Shown: one piece after another, positions 24,215 through 29,813 of the stretch | How the letters are laid out: every line of letters starts with the position of its first letter | Numbering within the stretch: the stretch's first letter is position 1 | Assembly (NCBI GenBank): GCA_964508715.1 | Contig: CAZDUX010000029.1 | Span: 1 to 29,813 of the forward strand | DNA from: JAKALX01 sp964508715 | GTDB taxonomy: Bacteria; Chloroflexota; Dehalococcoidia; Tepidiformales; Tepidiformaceae | Reading direction: 5' to 3' | DNA length: 29,813 nucleotides | Made by a program: the position numbers and the translations under genes | The notes under the pieces: model-generated | Databases searched by the model: none | What the model was told of the DNA's origin: nothing | The model's input: the letters and a program-made list of their open reading frames with translations, nothing else

Positions 24215-24906
24215 GGGCGAACAACATCCACGCCCAGACCGAACGTATCCGCGCCGAGTTCGCCACACGCCCGGCCGGCCTCCGGAAGCACGTTGAGCGT
24301 GTCCTTGCCGAGGCGCTCGAACTTGGCCGCCACTATGACGTGGACCCTGCTCGCATCGAACTCGCTGCGTGGGGCCACGACCTTTTTCGTGCCACTCCAC
24401 CTGCCGACCTCCTGGCAATGGCGCGCAAATCGGGCGTACCGGTCGAGCCGGCCGACGAAGAGGAACCGGTGCTCCTTCATGGCCCGGTCGCTGCGGCCGT
24501 CCTCGAACGCCGCTTCAACGTCGCCGATACCGAGGCGTTGGCCGCCGTCCGCGACCACACCCTCGGCCTCGCTGAAATGCCGCTTCTGGCGAAGATCATC
24601 CTCATCGCCGACAAGATCGAACCCCACAAGCGCGAACGAACCCCGGTGATGAAGGCCATCCGCCGCCTCGCACGCCGGGACATCGACACGGCGCTCCTCT
24701 GCTGGGCAGATTGGAAATGGATCGAAGAACGGACGCATGGATGGTTGAGCCATCCGCAACACTGGCAGGCCCGCCGGCACTGGGTCGCCGAGCATCATCT
24801 CGATGCGGCGATGCCTCCGCTCTCCCCGGATTTCGACCTCCTGGCCGTCGAGGGGCTCTCCTTTCCGCCGGTCCACCGTCCCCGCCGCCTCCCTTCAACC
24901 GAGTGA
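24211..24906 (+). CDS. yqeK: YqeK-like HD-domain hydrolase
   Basis: 231 residues. HD-domain landmarks: RKHVERVL (His27), AAWGHDLF (His56-Asp57), LLHGPVAAAVL (His90), VRDHTLG (Asp115-His116) and IADKIEP (Asp134). This order and spacing, with H-G-P/DHT/ADKIEP, is that of YqeK, which splits Ap4A symmetrically to two ADP using iron. It is about 40 residues longer at the C-terminus than typical YqeK, with a Trp/His-rich extension. The GTG start overlaps the HIT stop by 4 bases, so the two are one operon with related substrates. In many bacteria yqeK sits beside nadD or rsfS; neither is here. Confidence 0.85.
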   Translation: MRANNIHAQTERIRAEFATRPAGLRKHVERVLAEALELGRHYDVDPARIELAAWGHDLFRATPPADLLAMARKSGVPVEPADEEEPVLLHGPVAAAVLERRFNVADTEALAAVRDHTLGLAEMPLLAKIILIADKIEPHKRERTPVMKAIRRLARRDIDTALLCWADWKWIEERTHGWLSHPQHWQARRHWVAEHHLDAAMPPLSPDFDLLAVEGLSFPPVHRPRRLPSTE

Positions 24907-24976
24907 TAGCCGTCCTCATTCTGCGCGGAGTGTGGTGACAGTCGGCATCTCCCAATTCGCCTGCCCTCGTTAACGA

Positions 24977-25003
24977 AATCAGCCCGGTATCGCCGGGCTG
25001 ATT
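24977..25003. terminator. Bidirectional terminator between yqeK and the LysM gene
   Basis: AATCAGCCCGG (24977-24987) and CCGGGCTGATT (24993-25003) make an 11-bp perfect stem around TATCG. It lies between two convergent genes. On the minus strand the stem is followed by TCGTTAAC. Confidence 0.75.
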
Positions 25004-25026
25004 CATACATCGCGGTTAGCGACTGC

Positions 25027-25884
25027 CTACGGGATCTTCAGTACCTGGCCGACCTCGAGTTTGGGGCAGTCATCCTCGGTCATCTTGTTTGCATCGAGCA
25101 GCGCCTGCAGGGTCACACCCTTGGCCTGCGCAATACCGGAGCAGGTATCCCCACTGACGACGGTATATGTTCCTCCAGCACCTGCCGGCTTCGTCGGCGT
25201 GCTGTTGGCGCCCGGTGTCTGGTTGGCCCCTGGCGTCTGGTTCGCCCCGGGGGTCGTGTTGCCGCCCGGTGCCGCCGTGGTCGTCTTCCCTGGCGTCGTG
25301 GTCGTGTTCCCAGCTGCTGTCTTCTGAGCCTGTGCAGTCTTGAAGGCGTCGGTCACCGAGGCGTTGTCGCTCTTACCGCCCGAAAACTGGTTGATCGCGA
25401 AGGCGAGCCCGATCACCACAACGGCCAGCGCGAATAGCCCGATGGTTGCGACTGGCAGGCTTACTCCGCCGGCTCGCGGCTTTGGCCCGATCGACCCCGG
25501 ACTGGGCCGCCGTGCGGGACGCTGCCCACCCTTGTTGCGCTCCGCGCCCGGGCGCGGACGCCCTGCGGTCTCGCCGGCCCGGGGCCCGCGGACCGTTTGC
25601 GTTGGCTCCGGTCCTCGCGGTGGCGGAGTGGCCGCCGGCGGTGCTGCTCCCGCACCCTTCGGCGCCGTCCCTGGCACGCCCTCGCCCAGGTACACAGGGC
25701 AGGTCACATGGTTCGCACCGAGGCAGTACGTCTCCTGGTGCCCCGTAGCAATCCGTGTTGGATTGGGCAAACGGTAGCAACGGTGCGCCTCCGTCGCGTA
25801 CGTCGCGTGCGAATCAGCATCGTCCGCCAACCCGAGATACGGGCAGACAGCCCCGAAATCATCCTGGCCGGGTTCGTACGTCAC
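25027..25884 (-). CDS. LysM-domain membrane protein with N-terminal Cys cluster
   Basis: 285 residues. N-terminal ~66 residues hold Cys14, 36, 54 and 62 with a CPYLGL...HRCYR...YCLG...TCPVY pattern that may bind metal or form disulfides. A long Pro/Arg/Gly-rich linker follows. One transmembrane helix lies at ~143-165 (LPVATIGLFALAVVVIGLAF), then a Thr/Pro linker with three NxTPGA-type repeats (~205-230). A C-terminal LysM (~240-285: YTVVSGDTCSGIAQAKGV...LEVGQVLKIP) ends it. The LysM probably binds cell-wall glycan outside while the Cys domain stays inside. GTG 25884 has AGGAG 5 bases upstream; the frame is open to 25950 but lacks such a site there. It is followed by a terminator. Confidence 0.8.
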   Translation of the reverse strand: MTYEPGQDDFGAVCPYLGLADDADSHATYATEAHRCYRLPNPTRIATGHQETYCLGANHVTCPVYLGEGVPGTAPKGAGAAPPAATPPPRGPEPTQTVRGPRAGETAGRPRPGAERNKGGQRPARRPSPGSIGPKPRAGGVSLPVATIGLFALAVVVIGLAFAINQFSGGKSDNASVTDAFKTAQAQKTAAGNTTTTPGKTTTAAPGGNTTPGANQTPGANQTPGANSTPTKPAGAGGTYTVVSGDTCSGIAQAKGVTLQALLDANKMTEDDCPKLEVGQVLKIP

Positions 25885-25931
25885 AGGCGCTCCTGTCCCA
25901 CCAGCTTCGCCACCGTGCGTAAGAATGGCAT
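25881..25931 (-). CDS. Possible 16-residue leader ORF coupled to the LysM gene
   Basis: ATG 25931 reads MPFLRTVAKLVGQERL and stops at a TGA that overlaps the GTG start of the LysM gene (GTGA). Such overlap can couple translation. There is no obvious Shine-Dalgarno before this ATG, and the sequence could be chance. Confidence 0.25.
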   Translation of the reverse strand: MPFLRTVAKLVGQERL

Positions 25932-26009
25932 GTGAACGACCGCGGGGCAATTGATCAGGTAACTATTCCGTACGAGAACCACGCAGCGAGCGCCGTTGCA
26001 CACTCACCA

Positions 26010-27155
26010 TCAGCCCTTTTCGACCAGGAAAAGGTGCTCCGTAACCCCGAGGCTCCGCTTCGCGAGGTTCCGGCTCCCGCGAAAGGTCGCGTAGGGTAGC
26101 TGCCGCTCCTCTACTTGCCCAATCGCCCCGAGCATCTCCCGCATCTCGCCGATCGGAATGAACCCCTCGTCGTTGTAGGAGACGAGGAGGAATCCCGAAT
26201 CGATCCGCGTGGCAAGGTCCTGCAAGCTCGCAAACGCCGAACGCCGCTGGTTGTACCGCGACCGCCGCCACGTAACTGGAATCCCAGAAACCGCGCTCAC
26301 CAGGGGCGGCTCCCGGTAATCCACCAGCAGGTTCAGCATGAAGTAGTTCGAACCGTAGGGATGCTGGTTGTAGGGGGGATCGAGGTACACGAGATCGAAC
26401 TCCCCGTATGAATTCGGGAGATCGTTCGCATCCATCTGCACCACCTCCACCTCGCACATGAAGCGGCTCAGCACCGGTGGGCGGAGCATGATCGGCGCCG
26501 TAATCCGCGAGAGCGCGTCCCTCCCCGATCCACCGAATTGCCCGATCCCGGTGCGCCGATCCTTGTAGAAGCCTTTGAACACGCCGGCTGTGTTTGCGTG
26601 GACTGATGCCTCGGAGAGAAGAGGGCCGAGCAGCAAATCGCGCAGGCCGGGCGCCTCCCGCCCGATAGCCTGTCGAAAGAGATCCAGCCTCCGCGCGTTC
26701 TCCCGCGTGAAGAACACGCGCTCGCCGGCCCGGATCTGGTCATCATTGGCCGGTGCGTACAACCGTTCGATGAATCCGCATGGCTCATCCGGCAGGGTCC
26801 GGTACTCCGCCTCGATGCACTGGATCGCTTCCGCCACGCGCTTTGCCCGCGCCTCATCCCGGTTTGCCAGGTAGCACCGTGAGATGACCGCGGCGTAGTC
26901 CTCGAGGTCGTTCGCCACCAGCCGCTCCGCGAACTGCTTCATCAACCGCGAAACCACCCCCGACCCCGAGAATGCGTCGAGCACCCGCAGCCGCGGCCGC
27001 CCCACGCGGCGAGTCACATCCTCGATCGCCTCGCGGATTGGACCGAGAAGTGCCCGCTTGTTTCCGATGCACGTGATCAGCTGTTCACTCAGGAAACACG
27101 GGTCTTCAGAACCCTGCTTTTCCACACTCCCGTATGTCGCCGCATCCGCCGTCAT
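26010..27155 (-). CDS. D12-class DNA adenine N6-methyltransferase (orphan)
   Basis: 381 residues. N-terminal GNKRALLGPI (31-40) is the FxGxK-like AdoMet motif X of the Dam/D12 class, motif I is LDAFSGSGVVSR (59-70), and catalytic motif IV is DPPYNQHPYGSNY (DPPY at 259-262). Between 130 and 230 lies a variable target-recognition region. It transfers a methyl group from AdoMet to N6 of adenine at an unknown site. No restriction endonuclease gene is next to it, so it is either an orphan regulatory/epigenetic enzyme or a remnant. ATG 27155 lies 7 bases after the stop of the EamA transporter, so the two share a transcript. Confidence 0.88.
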   Translation of the reverse strand: MTADAATYGSVEKQGSEDPCFLSEQLITCIGNKRALLGPIREAIEDVTRRVGRPRLRVLDAFSGSGVVSRLMKQFAERLVANDLEDYAAVISRCYLANRDEARAKRVAEAIQCIEAEYRTLPDEPCGFIERLYAPANDDQIRAGERVFFTRENARRLDLFRQAIGREAPGLRDLLLGPLLSEASVHANTAGVFKGFYKDRRTGIGQFGGSGRDALSRITAPIMLRPPVLSRFMCEVEVVQMDANDLPNSYGEFDLVYLDPPYNQHPYGSNYFMLNLLVDYREPPLVSAVSGIPVTWRRSRYNQRRSAFASLQDLATRIDSGFLLVSYNDEGFIPIGEMREMLGAIGQVEERQLPYATFRGSRNLAKRSLGVTEHLFLVEKG

Positions 27156-27162
27156 TGCACCG

Positions 27163-28113
27163 TTAGTCCCGGCTCACCACGCGCGATACTGGCTTCGATA
27201 CCGCGACGGTTACTCCGCCAACGACGAGCGCGGCACCCGCAACCCGTTCGAATGACGGCACCTCGTCGAGAAACATCGCCGCCAGGACGAGCGCGACCAC
27301 GGGCACCAGTGTATTGATGACTGCCGCACGCCCTGCGCCGATGGCCTGGACACCCTCGAACCACCAGACGAGCCCCACGACCGTCTGCAGTGCGCCGAGA
27401 TACAGGATACCCAGCCAGAGCCCCACCGATGGCCCGCCCGAGAGCGTGCCCCACAGTGGTTTCGCGCTGAACGGTGCCAGTGCCGCCACCCCGATCGCCA
27501 CGCTGTAGAACGTTGCGTGCACCGGTGAGATTCGGGTCCCGAGCATCCGCGCCGAGAGCGTATAGAGGGCCCACAGGAACGCCGCCACGAAGAAGATGCC
27601 AATGCCCGCGAGGCGCTCCCCCGAAATGTCGCTGGCGAAGAGTGCCTCCCGAAATACGAGCAATTCCCCACCAACCAGCAGCCCGAGGCCGATCGCCTGC
27701 CATCGCCCCAGCCGCTCTCCAAAAAGGACCCCGGCGAGCGGCAGCACGAACAGCGTCGGCATCGTCGGCATGATCAGTGACCCGTCGCTTGCGGGCGCGT
27801 AGTTGAATCCGACGAACGACAGCACGTTGAATCCGAAGACTGACGTCAACCCCATCGCCAGCAGCAGGAGAAGTTCGCGCCGCGATGGCCTCGGCCAGTT
27901 TCCCCGGCTGGCCGCCAGGGCTCCGAGCAGGGCGCCACCCAGCAGGTATCGCGCCGCGGAGAGTGCAAGAGGGCTCGCCTCACCCACTGCCTTCTTCGCC
28001 ACGACGAAGTAGCCTCCCCAGATCAGGATGGTGATGAACAACTGCACATAGGCGCGGGGAACGCTGATGGCCTTTGGTGTCGTCGAGGGCGCGGCGGGTG
28101 CTTCAACGGCCAT
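27163..28113 (-). CDS. EamA/DMT-superfamily transporter
   Basis: 316 residues with about ten hydrophobic segments in two repeated EamA halves. The first half has YVQLFITILIWGGYFVVAKKA, typical of the DMT start. Other segments are LLLLAMGLTSVFGFNVLSFVG and IGIFFVAAFLWALYTLSARM. The second half ends in INTLVPVVALVLAAMFLDEVP, the classic EamA end with a conserved Pro and Glu. It is an inner-membrane exporter of amino acids or metabolites; substrate cannot be told. TACACT ends 9 bases before the ATG. It is divergent from the MFS gene with a 94-base gap. The adenine methyltransferase follows after 7 bases. Confidence 0.92.
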   Translation of the reverse strand: MAVEAPAAPSTTPKAISVPRAYVQLFITILIWGGYFVVAKKAVGEASPLALSAARYLLGGALLGALAASRGNWPRPSRRELLLLLAMGLTSVFGFNVLSFVGFNYAPASDGSLIMPTMPTLFVLPLAGVLFGERLGRWQAIGLGLLVGGELLVFREALFASDISGERLAGIGIFFVAAFLWALYTLSARMLGTRISPVHATFYSVAIGVAALAPFSAKPLWGTLSGGPSVGLWLGILYLGALQTVVGLVWWFEGVQAIGAGRAAVINTLVPVVALVLAAMFLDEVPSFERVAGAALVVGGVTVAVSKPVSRVVSRD

Positions 28114-28195
28114 TCAGCACGGAGTGTACGGCCTCCCGCCGCTTGCCTCTCGCCTTCTCCCGGGAAGCGGTCCGTTCCGAATCATCCCCGGCTGA

Positions 28196-28201
28196 TACCG
28201 T
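28196..28201 (+). promoter_or_regulatory. -10-like hexamer for leaderless MFS gene
   Basis: TACCGT ends exactly 6 bases before ATG 28208, with no Shine-Dalgarno. Same geometry as the acyl-CoA dehydrogenase and lipase genes. Confidence 0.35.
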
Positions 28202-28207
28202 TGTTCG

Positions 28208-29437
28208 ATGCAACCCCAAAGGGCGCGGCGGAACATCACGCTCCTCTACGCCTTCTGGTTCCTCCGAGACTTCCAACTCTGGATCCCGGTCTGGATCGTC
28301 TACCTCACAGAGCAGCGGGGTTTCAGCCTCACCGAGGTTACCGGCGCCGAAGGGCTCTTCCTGGCCGGTGTCGTCTTCCTCGAAGTCCCGACCGGTGCTG
28401 TCGCCGATGGCTGGGGACGTTCAAAATCGCTCGCCCTCGGTGCGCTCTCCCTCGCTGGCGCGACATTCATCTTCGCCTTCACGGAGTCGTTCACGGTCCT
28501 CCTCGCCTCGTTCCTCCTCTGGTCTCTCGCCCACACCCTCATGTCCGGAGCGGATAGTGCCCTGCTCTACGACAGCCTCAAGGCGCTTGGCGAAGAGCAC
28601 CACTTCGAACGCACATCGGGCCGCGGCGCCGCCTGCAGCTGGGCTGGCGCCGGGATAGGGACCCTCCTTGGTGGCCCCGTCGCCGCTCTTACCACCATCC
28701 GTTTCACCATCCTCCTCGGCTCCGCTACCTGCGTGGCCAGCGCCTTTGTCGCCCTTGCAATTGCCGAAGGTACCCGCCAGGAGCACGCTGCCCGTCCTGG
28801 ATACTTCCGTTCAATCCGTCTCGCCTTTGCCGAGGGGTGGCGCAATCCCACTCTTCGTCGCGTCATTCTGCTCACCGGTACTGCCACAGCCTGCCTCGAG
28901 GTGGTCCACTACCTCGTCCAGCCCTACCTCATCGACCGTGGAGTTGAGGTCGGCGTCTGGTTCTCCATGCTCCAGGTTCCGACGATCCTCCTTGGAGTTG
29001 GCGGGGCGCTCATTGCCAGCTCCGCCCTCGGCCGCAATCGCCCGTTCGCCGCCATGCTTGCTATCCCTGCCGCGGGCGCTGGCGGCTATCTCCTCCTGGC
29101 TGCCGGACCGGGACTCTCGGCTTACGCCGTCCTGCCCATCATGTTTGCACTCGACTCCTGGCTCAGGCCACTTGCGGCGGGCTACATCAACCGCCAGATC
29201 GGTTCGGAGCGGCGCGCCACCGTCCTCTCCATGCAGGGAATGGCGGGTAGCCTCACCCTCGCTGTGCTCGCTCCGGGTGCTGGCTTCATCACCGACCAGC
29301 GTGGCCTCACCTGGGCATTCGCCGCCGGGGCCGTTGCAACGGTTGCGAGCCTCGTTGCCTTTGGTGTTCCGCTCCTTGGCCGTCCCGGCCGTGACCAACC
29401 CCTGCTGATCGAACCCGCACCACCAGCCGACCCCTGA
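28208..29437 (+). CDS. MFS transporter
   Basis: 409 residues with about twelve hydrophobic segments. N-terminal YAFWFLRDFQLWIPVWIVYLTEQRGFSLTEV, then GAVADGWGRSKSLALGALSL, which carries the MFS loop 2-3 motif A (GxxADxxGRRxxL). LASFLLWSLAHTLMSGADSALLYDSL is typical of the small drug/metabolite exporter subgroup annotated MFS. Second half: IMFALDSWLRPLAAGYINRQIGSERRATVLSMQGM. Substrate unknown, drug or metabolite efflux likely. It is divergent from the EamA transporter gene. Possible terminator hairpins follow beyond 29537. Confidence 0.92.
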   Translation: MQPQRARRNITLLYAFWFLRDFQLWIPVWIVYLTEQRGFSLTEVTGAEGLFLAGVVFLEVPTGAVADGWGRSKSLALGALSLAGATFIFAFTESFTVLLASFLLWSLAHTLMSGADSALLYDSLKALGEEHHFERTSGRGAACSWAGAGIGTLLGGPVAALTTIRFTILLGSATCVASAFVALAIAEGTRQEHAARPGYFRSIRLAFAEGWRNPTLRRVILLTGTATACLEVVHYLVQPYLIDRGVEVGVWFSMLQVPTILLGVGGALIASSALGRNRPFAAMLAIPAAGAGGYLLLAAGPGLSAYAVLPIMFALDSWLRPLAAGYINRQIGSERRATVLSMQGMAGSLTLAVLAPGAGFITDQRGLTWAFAAGAVATVASLVAFGVPLLGRPGRDQPLLIEPAPPADP

Positions 29438-29464
29438 TCCGCCGGTGGCGATGAGACCGACGCC

Positions 29465-29570
29465 CGAGGTTCGCCTCGCGATGATGCCGCCGAGAACCGG
29501 ATTGCCACCCAATCGCATCGCTTCGGGGCTTTCGCACCGCCTCCGGCAAGCCGTCTTTTGCCTTAGGCGG
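29465..29570. other. Two hairpins in the region after the MFS gene
   Basis: CGAGG-TTCG-CCTCG (29465-29478) is a 5-bp stem with a TTCG tetraloop. A second hairpin (29537-29570) has CCGCCT..AGGCGG outside and GGCAA..TTGCC inside, with a symmetrical CC/TT internal loop. No gene is supported between 29438 and 29671. The density of structure suggests a structured RNA, a repeat element or stacked terminators; I cannot tell which. Confidence 0.35.
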
Positions 29571-29619
29571 CCTCCTGACCAAAGGATCGCCTGGCGACAT
29601 TGTCCTCCCCGTCGCACCT

Positions 29620-29655
29620 GGGGCGCGGGTCTCCTGTCCAGGAGGCTCGCGCCCC
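29620..29655. terminator. Very long hairpin, likely terminator
   Basis: Bases 29620-29636 pair with 29639-29655 along 17 positions, two of them G-T wobbles, around only two bases. ATTTT follows at 29661. It may end the MFS transcript ~180 bases after its stop, or be part of a repeat element with the neighbouring hairpins. Confidence 0.55.
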
Positions 29656-29671
29656 GACTCATTTTCGGGCT

Positions 29672-29813
29672 CGCCCATTCGCCCCCTCGCCCCCTCGCCC
29701 ATTCGCCCCCTCGCCCATTCGCCCCCTCGCCCCCTCGCCCCCTCGCCCATTCGCCCCCTCGCCCCCTCGCCCCCTCGCCCCCTCGCCCATTCGCCCCCTC
29801 GCCCCCTCGCCCC
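29672..29813. repeat. 8-bp tandem repeat (minisatellite), cut by window end
   Basis: Seventeen full units plus a partial one of two types: A = CGCCCCCT and B = CGCCCATT. Order from 29672: B A A B A B A A A B A A A A B A A, then a partial unit at the end. The minus strand carries runs of five G spaced by CGA, four in a row at 29752-29783, a pattern that can form G-quadruplexes. The unit length is not a multiple of three, so it is unlikely to encode protein. Confidence 0.9.

Noticed and set aside
25961..26009. Restriction endonuclease partner for the adenine methyltransferase
   Set aside because: The flanking genes are a LysM protein and an EamA transporter; no nuclease motif is visible on either side.
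29307..29750. Minus-strand frame running through the 8-bp repeat
   Set aside because: It is made largely of repeat translation and antisense to the MFS gene; no supported start.
29672..29813. CRISPR array
   Set aside because: Units are 8 bp without spacers; this is a simple tandem repeat.

Overview
The window is a GC-rich, tightly packed bacterial chromosome segment with strong C/G preference at third codon positions. Family content and protein style suggest a Chloroflexota member, perhaps near Dehalococcoidia. The clues are a TIG-repeat secreted protein ending in a small domain I associate with that group, the LysM and MBL protein types, and frequent starts with no Shine-Dalgarno. There is no rRNA or other marker that settles taxonomy, so this is inference. 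I see no prophage, insertion sequence or CRISPR array.

Layout. 1-554: the 5' end of tuf preceded by tRNA-Thr(TGT), tRNA-Tyr(GTA) and tRNA-Thr(GGT), all on the minus strand. This is the bacterial tRNA-tufB arrangement without the Gly tRNA. 744-4913: a PEP-mobile-domain protein (+), then YCII, RIO kinase and ATP-dependent DNA ligase LigC (-). 5012-11334 (-): TIG-repeat secreted protein, glycerate kinase, secretory-lipase-like lipoprotein, and HhH-PHP phosphoesterase. 11498-15178: a possible small gene (+), gyrA (-) and thiamine pyrophosphokinase (+). 15300-24906: a rightward run of secreted repeat protein, LLM flavin oxidoreductase, GrdB-like selenoprotein, membrane-anchored protein, MBL hydrolase, acyl-CoA dehydrogenase, S9 peptidase, HIT hydrolase and YqeK-like HD phosphatase. 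25027-28113 (-): LysM protein, orphan D12-class DNA adenine methyltransferase, and EamA transporter. 28208-29437 (+): MFS transporter. The last 376 bases hold three hairpins and an 8-bp minisatellite.

The most notable item is at 17549-18472. A single GrdB-family reading frame is interrupted by one in-frame TGA exactly where relatives carry the first Cys of a CPVC motif. A hairpin that fits the bacterial SECIS rules follows directly. This reads as a selenoprotein (UxxC) that ordinary gene calling would split in two.

Functional links: HIT hydrolase and YqeK share a 4-base GTGA overlap and probably act together on dinucleoside polyphosphates. The EamA transporter and the methyltransferase are 7 bases apart and probably co-transcribed. 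At least six genes lack a Shine-Dalgarno and have a -10-like hexamer ending exactly 6 bases before the start codon, which points to leaderless transcription. The window starts inside tuf, often duplicated, and ends inside a tandem repeat, so both edges look like assembly breaks.
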